From Burkholderia sp. Bp8992 (GTDB taxonomy: Bacteria; Pseudomonadota; Gammaproteobacteria; Burkholderiales; Burkholderiaceae), in the NCBI RefSeq assembly GCF_003853705.1, contig NZ_QTQI01000031.1, positions 23,084-87,083 of the forward strand: a DNA stretch of 64,000 bases. The letters run 5' to 3'. Both the position numbers and the translations under genes were made by a program. Below are positions 50,111 to 58,871 of this stretch, one piece after another. Under the pieces are notes generated by a model. The model did no database searches, was not told where the DNA came from, and was given only the letters and a program-made list of their open reading frames with translations. How positions within the stretch are numbered: position 1 is the first letter of the stretch; every line of letters begins with the position of its first letter.

Positions 50111-51028
50111 TCATGCGATGTCGGGCGCCTGGTGCGCGCGTTCGAGATCCTCGAGAAACGCTTCCACGAGCGGATTCCCGCGCCCGTTGCGCGCGACGAC
50201 CATGTGGAACGTCACGTCGTAGCGCAGTTCGTCCGGATTGAGCGGCGCGAGCAGCCCCTGCGCGACGTACGGCGCCGCGAAGTGCTGCGGCAGGTAGCCG
50301 AGGTGGTGGCCGGACAGGATCAGCAGCGCGACGGCCTCCATGTTGTCGGCGGTCGCGGTCACGCGGTCGGGCGTCGTCGACAGCTGCGCCTCCGGCAGCG
50401 GATACGAGCGCCATGCCCATTCGAAGCCCGCGACATCGGCCGGCGTCAACATGCCCGCACCGTCGAACAGCGGATGGCCGCGGCCGCAGTACGCGACCTG
50501 GCGCTCGATGAACAGCGGCGTGTAGTGCAGCGACGGCACGCGGTGCCAGAAGTAGCCGACCGCGATCTGGATCTCGTCGCTCAGCAGCTTCTCCTCGAGG
50601 TCGCCCGGCGCGCGCACCGAAATCGAGAAGCGCACGGCTTCGTCGCGCGTGCGGAACGCGGCGATCGCCTCGGCGATCCGCGCATTCTGGCTCACCGGCG
50701 TATGGCCGATCAGGCCGATGTTCAGCGTGCCGACCAGCTGGCGGTCCATGTGCCGCGCGGCCATCCCGAATTCGTCGAGCGCCGCGAGCAGCTTGCGGCT
50801 CATCGCGTGGAACCGCTCGCCCTTCGGCGTGAGCCGGAAACCGCTGCGGCCGCGCTCGCAGAGCCGGTAGCCGAGCCGCGTCTCGAGCGACGACAGCTGC
50901 GCGCTGATCGTCGACTGCCCGACGTTCAGCACGGCCTGCGCGGCCGATACGCCGCCCGCGTCCGTGACTGCGAGAAACACGCGGATCAACCGCAGATCGA
51001 GGGTCGACAGATTCCCCAGCACGTTCAT
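50111..51028 (-). CDS. LysR-family regulator of the divergent ureohydrolase
   Basis: This is a 305-residue regulator. The N-terminus has Val-Ser-Ala-Ala-Gln-Ala-Val-Leu-Asn-Val-Gly-Gln-Ser-Thr-Ile-Ser as helix-turn-helix, then a linker helix and a two-lobe effector domain with Gly-Leu-Ile-Gly-His-Thr-Pro. It is divergent from the agmatinase-family gene with 134 bases between starts, and a perfect 8+8 inverted repeat (51039-51058) lies in that gap. In Pseudomonas, LysR proteins control guanidinobutyrase genes from the same position, so a guanidino acid is the likely effector. Confidence 0.9.
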   Translation of the reverse strand: MNVLGNLSTLDLRLIRVFLAVTDAGGVSAAQAVLNVGQSTISAQLSSLETRLGYRLCERGRSGFRLTPKGERFHAMSRKLLAALDEFGMAARHMDRQLVGTLNIGLIGHTPVSQNARIAEAIAAFRTRDEAVRFSISVRAPGDLEEKLLSDEIQIAVGYFWHRVPSLHYTPLFIERQVAYCGRGHPLFDGAGMLTPADVAGFEWAWRSYPLPEAQLSTTPDRVTATADNMEAVALLILSGHHLGYLPQHFAAPYVAQGLLAPLNPDELRYDVTFHMVVARNGRGNPLVEAFLEDLERAHQAPDIA

Positions 51029-51038
51029 CCCCTTCCAT

Positions 51039-51058
51039 ACATCGATGAAAATCGATGT
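51039..51058. promoter_or_regulatory. Perfect inverted repeat, candidate LysR operator
   Basis: ACATCGAT (51039-51046) and ATCGATGT (51051-51058) flank GAAA. A further half-site, GTCGAT, follows a few bases later. The repeat starts 11 bases from the LysR start and 105 bases from the ureohydrolase start, as expected for an autoregulated LysR site. Confidence 0.6.
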
Positions 51059-51162
51059 TTACGTCGATATCTTCGCATTCTTCTTTCCCGGCGGAGCGCG
51101 TAAAACTGTGCGCCAGGCCGCGTCGCATGATACGGCAACCCCACATCGGAAGAGGCATCCCC

Positions 51163-52119
51163 ATGAACGACCACACCCATTTCCAGCCGCTCGGCGGCAA
51201 TGAAATGCCGCGCTGCGGCGGCATCGCGACGATGATGCGCCTGCCGCACGTGGCGAGCGCCGAAGGCCTCGACGCCTGCTTCGTCGGCGTGCCGTTCGAT
51301 CTCGGCACGTCCAACCGCACCGGCGCACGCTTCGGCCCGCGCCAGATCCGCACGGAATCCGTGCTGCTGCGCCCGTACAACATGGCCACGCGCGCCGCAC
51401 CGTTCGATTCGCTGCAGATCGCCGACATCGGCGACGTCGCGATCAACCCGTACAACCTGCACGATTCGATCGCTCGCATCGAAGCCGCGTACGACGCGAT
51501 CCTCGAGCACGACTGCAAGCCGATCACACTCGGCGGCGACCATACGATCGCGCTGCCGATCCTGCGCGCGATCCACCGCAAGCACGGCAAGGTTGCATTG
51601 ATCCACGTCGATGCACACGCCGACGTGAACGACACGATGATGGGCGAAAAGATCGCGCACGGCACGCCGTTCCGCCGCGCGGTCGAGGAAGGCCTGCTGC
51701 ACGGCGACAAGGTCACGCAGATCGGCCTGCGCGGCACCGGCTACGCGGCCGAGGATTTCGACTGGTGCCGCGAGCAGGGTTTCCGCGTCGTCCAGGCCGA
51801 GGAATGCTGGAACAAGTCGCTGGCGCCGCTGATGGAAGAAGTACGCGCACGCATCGGCGACACGCCCGTCTACATCACCTTCGACATCGACGGCATCGAC
51901 CCGGCCTACGCGCCGGGCACCGGCACGCCGGAAATCGCGGGCCTCACGGTGCCGCAGGCGCTCGAGATCATCCGCGGCGCGAAGGGGCTGAACATCGTCG
52001 GCTGCGATCTCGTCGAAGTCGCGCCGCCGTACGACCCGTTCGGCACCACGGCGCTGCTCGGCGCGAACCTCGCGTACGAGCTGCTGTGCGTGCTGCCGGG
52101 CGTCGCGTACCGCGACTGA
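51163..52119 (+). CDS. Agmatinase-family ureohydrolase (guanidinobutyrase/guanidinopropionase-like)
   Basis: This is a 318-residue manganese enzyme from the ATG at 51163. The binuclear metal ligands are all present: Gly-Gly-Asp-His-Thr near 126, His-Val-Asp-Ala-His-Ala-Asp near 151 and Asp-Ile-Asp-Gly-Ile-Asp-Pro near 243. Length and the start Met-Pro-Arg-Cys-Gly-Gly-Ile near 15 match the guanidinobutyrase (GbuA) and guanidinopropionase (GpuA) group better than agmatinase SpeB. It would release urea from a guanidino acid in the cytosol. A divergent LysR and a downstream MHS transporter gene support use of such a compound as nitrogen source. Confidence 0.88.
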   Translation: MNDHTHFQPLGGNEMPRCGGIATMMRLPHVASAEGLDACFVGVPFDLGTSNRTGARFGPRQIRTESVLLRPYNMATRAAPFDSLQIADIGDVAINPYNLHDSIARIEAAYDAILEHDCKPITLGGDHTIALPILRAIHRKHGKVALIHVDAHADVNDTMMGEKIAHGTPFRRAVEEGLLHGDKVTQIGLRGTGYAAEDFDWCREQGFRVVQAEECWNKSLAPLMEEVRARIGDTPVYITFDIDGIDPAYAPGTGTPEIAGLTVPQALEIIRGAKGLNIVGCDLVEVAPPYDPFGTTALLGANLAYELLCVLPGVAYRD

Positions 52120-52173
52120 TCCCGGTACCGCCACTATTCCAAATCAAAGGATTCCAGAGGAGCACACATCAAG

Positions 52174-53499
52174 ATGGGGACTTCCGTCAAGCAACCGAAG
52201 CGGGCGGCGCTCGCGTCGTTCGTCGGCACCACGATCGAGTGGTACGACTTCTATAGCTACGCGACCGCCGCCGCCATCGTGTTCGGGCCGCTGTTCTTTC
52301 CCGGCGAAAACCGCTTCATCAGCCTGCTCGCGTCGTTCGGCTCGTTCGCGGTCGGCTTCTTCGCGCGGCCGCTCGGCGGCGTGATGTTCGGCTATCTCGG
52401 CGACCGCTTCGGCCGCAAGCGCTCGCTGCTCGCGACGCTGATGCTGATGGCCGTGTCGACCGTCGCGATCGGCCTGCTGCCGACCCATGCGCAAGCCGGC
52501 GTGATCGCACCGATCCTGCTCGTGCTGATGCGCGTGCTGCAAGGCATCGCCGTCGGCGGCGAATGGGGCGGCGCGGTACTGCTCGCCGGCGAACATGCAC
52601 CCGAAGGCAAGCGCACGTTCTTCGCGTCGTTCGCGCAGCTCGGCAGCGCGAGCGGCCTGATCCTGTCGATGCTCGCGTTCGGCGCGATCAGCACGCTGTC
52701 GAAGGACGACATGATGAGCTGGGGCTGGCGCGTGCCGTTCCTCGCCAGTTCCGTACTGCTGATCGTCGGCTTCGTGATCCGTGCGAGCGTGTCCGAATCG
52801 CCCGAGTTCGAGGAAGTCAAGAAGAGCGGCAACATCGCGCAACAGCCGCTGCGCGAAGCGCTCAAGGTCTGGCCGCTGCTGCTGCTCGCGATCGGCGCGA
52901 ACGTGTACGGCATCGCCGGCGTGTATTTCAGCAACATCTTCATGATCAGCTATGCGACGCAGTTCCTGTCGCTCGACCGGTCGATGGTGCTGCATTGCAT
53001 GACGATCGTCGCGGTGCTGCAGTTCGTCGTGCAGCTCGCGGCCGCGTTCCTCGCGCAGCGCTTCGGCACCACGCGCGTGCTGCTGATCACCGGCGCATGG
53101 GCCGCGATCGTCCCGTTCCTGATGCTGCCGCTCGTGCACATGGGCACGCCGGTGTCGATCACGGCCGGCGTCGGCCTCGCGACGCTCGCGGAATCGGGTT
53201 ACTACTCGGTCGTGGCGGGCTTCGTGAGCGGCATCTTCGTCGCGCGGATCCGCTATACGGCGATCTCGATCGCGTACCAGGTGTGCGGCGCGCTTGCCGG
53301 CGGCCTCACGCCGCTGGTGGCGACCATCATCGCGCAGAACACCGCGCCGCAATGGTGGCCGCTCGCGATCCAGTACACGAGCGCGGCCGTGCTGTCGTCG
53401 CTGTGCGTGTGGCTGATCTCGCGCCGCGTCAGCATCGACGATGCCGGTGCGCCGCGCAAGCAGGACGACGTGCTGCCGCGCGCCGCACGCACCGCGTGA
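52174..53499 (+). CDS. MHS-family MFS transporter (metabolite:proton symporter)
   Basis: This is a 441-residue protein with twelve helices and the MHS start Phe-Val-Gly-Thr-Thr-Ile-Glu-Trp-Tyr-Asp-Phe-Tyr-Ser-Tyr-Ala-Thr-Ala-Ala-Ala. Gly-Tyr-Leu-Gly-Asp-Arg-Phe-Gly-Arg-Lys lies in loop 2-3 and Gly-Gly-Glu-Trp-Gly-Gly-Ala in helix 4. MHS members import organic acids, betaines or shikimate-like compounds. It begins 54 bases after the ureohydrolase stop and shares its transcript up to the strong terminator at 53520. A guanidino acid such as 4-guanidinobutyrate is the most likely cargo. Confidence 0.88.
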   Translation: MGTSVKQPKRAALASFVGTTIEWYDFYSYATAAAIVFGPLFFPGENRFISLLASFGSFAVGFFARPLGGVMFGYLGDRFGRKRSLLATLMLMAVSTVAIGLLPTHAQAGVIAPILLVLMRVLQGIAVGGEWGGAVLLAGEHAPEGKRTFFASFAQLGSASGLILSMLAFGAISTLSKDDMMSWGWRVPFLASSVLLIVGFVIRASVSESPEFEEVKKSGNIAQQPLREALKVWPLLLLAIGANVYGIAGVYFSNIFMISYATQFLSLDRSMVLHCMTIVAVLQFVVQLAAAFLAQRFGTTRVLLITGAWAAIVPFLMLPLVHMGTPVSITAGVGLATLAESGYYSVVAGFVSGIFVARIRYTAISIAYQVCGALAGGLTPLVATIIAQNTAPQWWPLAIQYTSAAVLSSLCVWLISRRVSIDDAGAPRKQDDVLPRAARTA

Positions 53500-53519
53500 C
53501 GCAAGCGCCCGCATGACGC

Positions 53520-53550
53520 AAAACGACCCGCTTCCGCGGGTCGTTTTCTT
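53520..53550 (+). terminator. Strong Rho-independent terminator
   Basis: AAAACGACCCGC (53520-53531) pairs perfectly with GCGGGTCGTTTT (53536-53547) around the loop TTCC, and CTTT follows. It lies 20 bases after the MHS transporter stop and faces metE, so it can end both converging transcripts. Confidence 0.85.
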
Positions 53551-53597
53551 TGCCGTCCGGTCACCGGTCGCGACGGCGCCGCACAGCGCTCGCTGCG

Positions 53598-55892
53598 TTA
53601 CTGCACCTGGTTGCGCAATGTCTTCGCGGCAGCAACCATGTTCGTCAGCGCCGGAATCACTTCCGCCCACTGGCGCGTCTTCAGGCCGCAATCCGGGTTC
53701 ACCCACAGGCGTTCCGCCGGAATCCGTTCGGCCGCCTTCTTCATCAGGCCGACGATGTGATCCTGCGTCGGGATGTTCGGCGAATGGATGTCGTACACGC
53801 CCGGCCCGATTTCGTTCGGATACTTGAATTCGTCGAATGCGTCGAGCAGCTCCATGTCCGAGCGCGACGTCTCGATCGTGATCACGTCCGCATCCATGTC
53901 GGCGATCGACGCGATGATGTCGTTGAACTCCGAATAGCACATGTGCGTGTGGATCTGCGTATCGTCCTGCACGCCGTTCGCGGTGATGCGGAACGACTCG
54001 ACCGCCCACTTCAGATACTCGCCCCACTGCGCACGGCGCAGCGGCAACCCTTCGCGCAGCGCGGCCTCGTCGATCTGGATCACGCGTACGCCGGCCTTCT
54101 CGAGATCGAGCACTTCCGCACGGATCGCGAGCGCGAGCTGGTAGCACGACACCGAGCGCGGCTGGTCGTCGCGCACGAACGACCAGTTCAGGATCGTCAC
54201 GGGGCCCGTCAGCATGCCCTTCATCGGCTTGTTCGTCAGCGACTGCGCGTACGTGATCCATTCGACCGTCATCGCCTTCGGGCGGCTGATGTCGCCGAAC
54301 AGGATCGGCGGCTTCACGCAGCGCGAACCGTACGACTGCACCCAGCCGAACTGGCTGAATGCGTAGCCGTCGAGCTGCTCGCCGAAGTATTCGACCATGT
54401 CGTTGCGCTCGGCTTCGCCGTGCACGAGCACGTCGAGTTCGAGCGATTCCTGTTCGCGGACGCTGCGCTCGATCTCGGCCTGCATCGCCGCGCGGTAGCC
54501 GGCTTCGTCCAGCGCGCCGGCCTTGAACTGGCTGCGCGCCTGGCGGATTTCGGCGGTCTGCGGGAACGAGCCGATCGTCGTCGTCGGGAAAGCCGGCAGG
54601 TTCAGTCGCGCCGACTGCCTCGACGCACGCTGCGGATACGGGCTCACGCGGTTGCCGAGCTGCGCGTCGATGCGCGCGATCGCGGCCTTCACCGCCGGGT
54701 TGTTCACGCGCGGCGAGCGGCGGCGCGAATCGATCGCGGCGGCGTTCGCGGCAAGTGCATCGGCCACCTTGTCGCGGCCTTCGTTCAGCGCGGTCGCGAG
54801 CACCTTCAGCTCATCGAGCTTCTGCAGCGCGAACGCGAGCCACGAGCGGATTTCCGCATCGAGCTTCTCCTCGCTCGCGAGATCGACCGGCACGTGCAGC
54901 AGCGAGCACGACGGCGCGAGCCACAGCCGGTCGCCCAGTTGCTTCGCGAGCGGCTCGAGCCAGTCGAGCGTCGCGCTCAGGTCCGTCTTCCAGATGTTGC
55001 GGCCGTTGATCGCGCCCACCGACAGCACGCGCTCGACCGGCAGCTCGCGCACCAGCGCGTCGATTTCGTCGCGTGCGTTGATCGCGTCGACATGCAGGCC
55101 GTCGACCGGCAGCGACGCCGCGAGCGTCAGGTTGTCCTGAAGCTGGCCGAAATACGTGGCGAGCAGCAGCTTGATGCGGCGTGTTTCCAGCGCCGCGTAT
55201 GCGGTGCGGAAGGCCTGGCGCCATTCAGCGTCGAGCTCGGTGACGAGGATCGGTTCGTCGATCTGCACCCATTCGACGCCCTGCGCGGTCAGCGTATCGA
55301 GCAGCGCGCCGTACACGGGCAGCAGCTTCGGCAGCAGCGCGAGGCGATCGGAATCGTCCTTCGCCTTGCCGAGCCACAGGTACGTGACGGGGCCGAGGAT
55401 CACGGGCTTCGCGTTCACGCCCTGCGCGTTTGCCTCGGCCAGTTGCTGCAGCAGGCGCGACGGGTCGAGCGAGAAGTTCGTGTCCGCGTGGAACTCCGGC
55501 ACGATGTAGTGGTAGTTCGTGTCGAACCACTTCGTCATTTCACCGGCCGCGACACCGCCGCAGCATGCCGCGTGTTCTTCCGCCGACTGCGCCGACCGGC
55601 CGCGCGCGACGCGGAAATAGTTGTCGAGCGCGTCGCCATGGAAACCCTGCACGCGCTTCGGCAGGTTGCCGAGCGTGAAGCTCATGTCGAGCACCTGGTC
55701 GTAGAACGCGAAATCGCCGATCGGCGTGAGATCGAGGTCGCGCTGGTCGTGCCAGTGGCGCTGTCGCAACTCGGCGCCGAGCGCCTTCAGATCGTCACGC
55801 GACGACTCGCCCTTCCAGTAGCGTTCGAGACCGAACTTGAGTTCGCGCTTCGCGCCGATGCGCGGAAAACCGAGGTTGTGTGTCGTCACCAT
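53598..55892 (-). CDS. metE: Cobalamin-independent methionine synthase
   Basis: This is a 764-residue enzyme, the usual MetE length. It starts [13 protein letters not shown], the family N-terminus. The C-terminal barrel has the zinc ligands in [11 protein letters not shown] and Asn-Pro-Asp-Cys-Gly-Leu-Lys-Thr-Arg, plus Gln-Ile-Asp-Glu-Ala-Ala-Leu-Arg-Glu. It transfers the methyl of methyl-tetrahydropteroyl-triglutamate to homocysteine in the cytosol. The divergent gene is metR, its expected activator, with a palindrome at 55951-55973 between them. I see no cobalamin riboswitch before metE. Confidence 0.97.
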   Translation of the reverse strand: MVTTHNLGFPRIGAKRELKFGLERYWKGESSRDDLKALGAELRQRHWHDQRDLDLTPIGDFAFYDQVLDMSFTLGNLPKRVQGFHGDALDNYFRVARGRSAQSAEEHAACCGGVAAGEMTKWFDTNYHYIVPEFHADTNFSLDPSRLLQQLAEANAQGVNAKPVILGPVTYLWLGKAKDDSDRLALLPKLLPVYGALLDTLTAQGVEWVQIDEPILVTELDAEWRQAFRTAYAALETRRIKLLLATYFGQLQDNLTLAASLPVDGLHVDAINARDEIDALVRELPVERVLSVGAINGRNIWKTDLSATLDWLEPLAKQLGDRLWLAPSCSLLHVPVDLASEEKLDAEIRSWLAFALQKLDELKVLATALNEGRDKVADALAANAAAIDSRRRSPRVNNPAVKAAIARIDAQLGNRVSPYPQRASRQSARLNLPAFPTTTIGSFPQTAEIRQARSQFKAGALDEAGYRAAMQAEIERSVREQESLELDVLVHGEAERNDMVEYFGEQLDGYAFSQFGWVQSYGSRCVKPPILFGDISRPKAMTVEWITYAQSLTNKPMKGMLTGPVTILNWSFVRDDQPRSVSCYQLALAIRAEVLDLEKAGVRVIQIDEAALREGLPLRRAQWGEYLKWAVESFRITANGVQDDTQIHTHMCYSEFNDIIASIADMDADVITIETSRSDMELLDAFDEFKYPNEIGPGVYDIHSPNIPTQDHIVGLMKKAAERIPAERLWVNPDCGLKTRQWAEVIPALTNMVAAAKTLRNQVQ

Positions 55893-55950
55893 GAGCTGCC
55901 GTCCAGAGAAGAATTGAAGATCCGGCAGCCATCATAGGGATTTCAAACCA

Positions 55951-55973
55951 TGAAATAAAATGGCATTATTTCA
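55951..55973. promoter_or_regulatory. Candidate MetR operator
   Basis: TGAAATAA (55951-55958) and TTATTTCA (55966-55973) form a perfect 8+8 inverted repeat around 7 bases. The known MetR half-site is TGAA, with TTCA on the other arm, so the ends match. A second, inverted TTTCA/TGAAA pair overlaps at 55941-55955. It lies between divergent metE and metR. Confidence 0.65.
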
Positions 55974-56019
55974 TTCATCCATTAAAACTGTTCATGTATT
56001 CGTTGCGCGAGCGAAATCC

Positions 56020-56928
56020 ATGCTGGAACGATTCCATCTCGTCGTCATTCGTGAAGTCGAGCGCCAGGGCTCGCTGACCGCGGCCGCCCATGCGCTGCAC
56101 CTCACGCAATCGGCGCTCAGCCATACCGTCCGGAAAATCGAGCAGCAGCTCGGCACGCCGATCTGGGACCGCGAAGGCCGCGGCCTGCGGCTCACGCAGG
56201 GCGGGCAATATCTGCTGAAGCTGGCGAACCGGCTGCTGCCGCAGTTCGAACTCGCCGAAGAGCGGATGAAGCAGTACGCGAAGGGCGAGCGCGGCACGCT
56301 GCGCATCGGGATGGAGTGCCACCCGTGCTACCAGTGGCTGCTGAAGGTCGTGTCGCCCTACCTGTCGCGCTGGCCCGACGTCGACGTGGACGTGAAGCAG
56401 CGCTTCCAGTTCGGCGGCATCGGCGCGCTGTTCGGCTATGACATCGACGTGCTCGTCACGCCCGATCCGCTGAACAAGCCGGGGCTGCGCTTCGATCCCG
56501 TGTTCGACTACGAGCAGGTCCTCGTGGTCGCCGACTCGCACCGGTTCGCGAACGCCGACTACGTGACCCCCGAGCAACTGACCGACGAGATCCTGATCAC
56601 GTACCCGGTCGAGACCGACCGGCTCGACATCTACAACCAGTTCCTGACGCCGGCCGGCATCGTGCCGAAGCGGCACAAGTCGATCGAGACGACCGACATC
56701 ATGTTGCAGATGGTGGCAAGCGAACGCGGCGTGGCCGCGCTGCCGAGATGGCTGGCCGACGAGTATGCAGACCGGATGGCGGTCGTGCCGGTCAAGCTCG
56801 GCAAGAAGGGGATCACGAAGCAGATCTTCCTCGGCATCCGCGAAGCAGACGCATCGATCGACTATCTGGCCGCGTTCGTCGCGCTGGCGCGCGAATCGAC
56901 GGGGAGTGCGCCGCGCATGCTGCGCTAG
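56020..56928 (+). CDS. metR: LysR-family regulator MetR
   Basis: This is a 302-residue regulator from the ATG at 56020 (Met-Leu-Glu-Arg-Phe-His-Leu). An upstream in-frame start overlaps the operator and is less likely. The N-terminal helix-turn-helix is Leu-Thr-Ala-Ala-Ala-His-Ala-Leu-His-Leu-Thr-Gln-Ser-Ala-Leu-Ser-His. The MetR-type Glu-Cys-His-Pro-Cys-Tyr-Gln-Trp-Leu near 98-106 contains the His/Cys cluster found in MetR homologs, which senses homocysteine. Divergent metE and the TGAA-type palindrome support the call. It ends 27 bases from the convergent cbtA gene. Confidence 0.93.
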   Translation: MLERFHLVVIREVERQGSLTAAAHALHLTQSALSHTVRKIEQQLGTPIWDREGRGLRLTQGGQYLLKLANRLLPQFELAEERMKQYAKGERGTLRIGMECHPCYQWLLKVVSPYLSRWPDVDVDVKQRFQFGGIGALFGYDIDVLVTPDPLNKPGLRFDPVFDYEQVLVVADSHRFANADYVTPEQLTDEILITYPVETDRLDIYNQFLTPAGIVPKRHKSIETTDIMLQMVASERGVAALPRWLADEYADRMAVVPVKLGKKGITKQIFLGIREADASIDYLAAFVALARESTGSAPRMLR

Positions 56929-56955
56929 GCGCGCCCCGCTCTGCTGCGCTGCGCG

Positions 56956-57681
56956 TCAGGCGGCGCGCAGGCCGATGCGCTCGCTGCGCTCGACCCAGGC
57001 GCCGAACAACAGGCCGATCGTCGTCCACATGATCACCTGCATGCCGATCGCCGCGACGCGGAACTTCCACAGCACGGCCGCCGGGAAATCGGCCGGCAAC
57101 TCGCTGACCGACGGCAGCCCGACCTGCACGGCCGCGATGATCGCGACGAACACGAGCCCTGCGACGATCGACGCGTTCCACTGGCCGAGCTTCGCCAGCA
57201 AATGGCGGCGCACGCTGACCGAGAACACCATCGTCGCGACCGAGATCGCGATCATCAGGAAGAACAGGCCCGTGCGGTAGCCGATCGTGTCGGGATCGCC
57301 GACCGACGGCGGATTGGCCGGGTACTTGAGGTTCGGCACGATCACGAGCGCGATGAACGCCGCCAGCGCGAGCCACGCGGCCAGCGGCCGTGCGGGAAGG
57401 CGGCTGCCTCGCCCGTAGGCGAACGCGAAGACCAGCGAGAACAGCCCGCCGAATGCCGCGCCGTAGGTCACGACACCCGTCAGCAGCCCGAGGCCCGCCT
57501 GCGTGTGGCGGCTGACCAGTTCGGGCTCCGGTGCCTCGCCATTGGCGGCGGTGGTTTTTTCTTCGAAGGAGATCGCCTGATCGACTTGCGGTTCGCCGAC
57601 GATTCTGGCGAAACCGAACGTGAGGAGGCCTGCGGCGATGCCTGCGAGCATCCCGCGCATGAGCAGCTTTCCGACCATCAC
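56956..57681 (-). CDS. cbtA: Cobalt transporter subunit CbtA
   Basis: This is a 241-residue membrane protein with about five to six helices. The start Met-Met-Val-Gly-Lys-Leu-Leu-Met-Arg-Gly-Met-Leu-Ala-Gly is the CbtA N-terminus, and Ser-Arg-His-Thr-Gln-Ala-Gly-Leu-Gly-Leu appears after a charged periplasmic stretch. The start is 10 bases after the cbtB stop on the same transcript. CbtA was predicted as a cobalt transporter because it occurs with cobalamin riboswitches, and one lies upstream here. Direct transport data for the family are few, so the metal is a family inference supported by the riboswitch. Confidence 0.88.
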   Translation of the reverse strand: MMVGKLLMRGMLAGIAAGLLTFGFARIVGEPQVDQAISFEEKTTAANGEAPEPELVSRHTQAGLGLLTGVVTYGAAFGGLFSLVFAFAYGRGSRLPARPLAAWLALAAFIALVIVPNLKYPANPPSVGDPDTIGYRTGLFFLMIAISVATMVFSVSVRRHLLAKLGQWNASIVAGLVFVAIIAAVQVGLPSVSELPADFPAAVLWKFRVAAIGMQVIMWTTIGLLFGAWVERSERIGLRAA

Positions 57682-57691
57682 GACCTCCGCG

Positions 57692-57901
57692 TCAGTGGCA
57701 GGGAAAGCCGAGCAGATGGCGGCCGTCGTGGACGAACTCGTGGACGTACATGCCCGGCACGAGCGACGTCGCGCCCTGTTCCGCGCCGACGAAATAAAGC
57801 GCGAGCAACAGGATCAGGCCGACGAACACGGCCCACGGCAACAGTTCGCGGACGGGGATGGGTGCCGGCACGACCGCCGGCTTCAGCACTGCTTCGCTCA
57901 T
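57692..57901 (-). CDS. cbtB: Cobalt transporter subunit CbtB
   Basis: This is a 69-residue protein with one membrane helix (about 20-42) and the CbtB signature at its end: Tyr-Val-His-Glu-Phe-Val-His-Asp-Gly-Arg-His-Leu-Leu-Gly-Phe-Pro-Cys-His. Its His and Cys residues should bind the metal on the outer face. It starts at the ATG at 57901, which follows GAGGTG, and is the first gene behind the cobalamin riboswitch. Together with CbtA it probably forms the small CbtAB cobalt importer. Confidence 0.9.
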   Translation of the reverse strand: MSEAVLKPAVVPAPIPVRELLPWAVFVGLILLLALYFVGAEQGATSLVPGMYVHEFVHDGRHLLGFPCH

Positions 57902-57945
57902 GGATGCACCTCAGGGGATTCGCGCCCCGACAAATGTTGAATGGG

Positions 57946-58035
57946 TACGAAGGCAGGTCTGGCTTCCGGGATCATCGATTCCCCGGTTACAGTGGCGCGA
58001 CCGCGCCGGAATTGCACCGGCTTCCGCGTTTCGTA
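57946..58035 (-). promoter_or_regulatory. Cobalamin riboswitch upstream of cbtBA
   Basis: Read on the minus strand, GGAAGCCGGTGCAATTCCGGC (the P3-P4 part, 58005-58025) is followed by GCGGTCGCGCCACTGTAA and then by the B12 box AGCCAGACCTGCC (57952-57964), the defining conserved elements. TACGAA (58030-58035) pairs with TTCGTA (57946-57951) to close the outer stem P1. A GGGG/CCCC hairpin just before the cbtB ribosome site could serve as the expression platform. It should shut off cbtBA when B12 is plentiful. Confidence 0.92.
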
Positions 58036-58123
58036 TCGGGCGAATTGTACGCGCGAACGTTCGCGTATTGAAGTGATCGCACGGTGGCGATTGCGTCCCG
58101 CTCCGGATTCCCCGAAAACCGCC

Positions 58124-58696
58124 ATGACCCTGCATGCCTCGCTGCACCTGATCGCACACGCATCGACCCGGGCGATGCGCACCGGCACGTTTCCCGACGA
58201 CGATCCGCTCGATGCCCGCGGGCTCGCCGAAGCCGCTGCACTGCGCGACCGGTGGGCAGGCGTTAATGGCTCGCTCGTGCTGTGCAGCCCTGCCTGTTGC
58301 GCGCGGCAGACCGCCGAAGCACTCGGGCTACATGCCGAAGTTAACGACGCGCTGCGCGACATCGACTACGGCAACTGGCGTGGCCGGCGCTTGCACGACC
58401 TCGCACGCGACTTGCCGGACGAGCTGGATGCGTGGATCGGCGACCCGTCAGCGTCGCCGCACGGCGGCGAATCGTTCGACGCCGCCATGCGCCGCGTCGG
58501 CATCTGGTTGAACACGCTGCAGCGTGACCGCGACATCGTCGCGGTCACGCATGCGACGATCGTTCGCGCGGCTGTCGCGCATGCGTTGCGGATGGATTCG
58601 AAGACAGCGACCCGCCTCGACATCGCGCCGCTGTCCTGCACGACGCTCGTCGCATCACCGCACGGGTGGACGTTGAGCACGGACGACAACGCGTAG
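58124..58696 (+). CDS. Histidine-phosphatase-fold protein with altered RHG motif
   Basis: This is a 190-residue protein from the ATG at 58124. The fold matches CobC/phosphoglycerate-mutase-like phosphatases: Leu-His-Leu-Ile-Ala-His-Ala-Ser-Thr at residues 7-15 occupies the Leu-x-Arg-His-Gly-x-Thr site, Cys-Ser-Pro then Arg61 (Ala-Arg-Gln-Thr-Ala-Glu-Ala-Leu) is intact, Asp-Tyr-Gly-Asn-Trp-Arg-Gly replaces the usual acidic Gly-x-Trp-Glu-Gly, and Val-Thr-His-Ala-Thr-Ile-Val-Arg keeps the second His. The catalytic His12 remains, but the preceding Arg is Ala and the following Gly is Ala. It is divergent from the riboswitch-cbtB unit, which suggests a cobalamin-related role (alpha-ribazole phosphatase-like) or an inactive paralogue. 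Confidence 0.8.
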   Translation: MTLHASLHLIAHASTRAMRTGTFPDDDPLDARGLAEAAALRDRWAGVNGSLVLCSPACCARQTAEALGLHAEVNDALRDIDYGNWRGRRLHDLARDLPDELDAWIGDPSASPHGGESFDAAMRRVGIWLNTLQRDRDIVAVTHATIVRAAVAHALRMDSKTATRLDIAPLSCTTLVASPHGWTLSTDDNA

Positions 58697-58871
58697 GCCC
58701 GTATTGCGCTCACTATGTGGACGACGATGCGGGCCGGTACCTCGCGTTGCACATGCATGCCTTCAATTTCCTTACGCATCGGCAAGGTACACCGTTCGTG
58801 GTCCCGACTGTCATCAAACTGACTGCTGGCCGCAGATAGGATCGGACGCGGTTCCCTTACGAGATGCCGTC

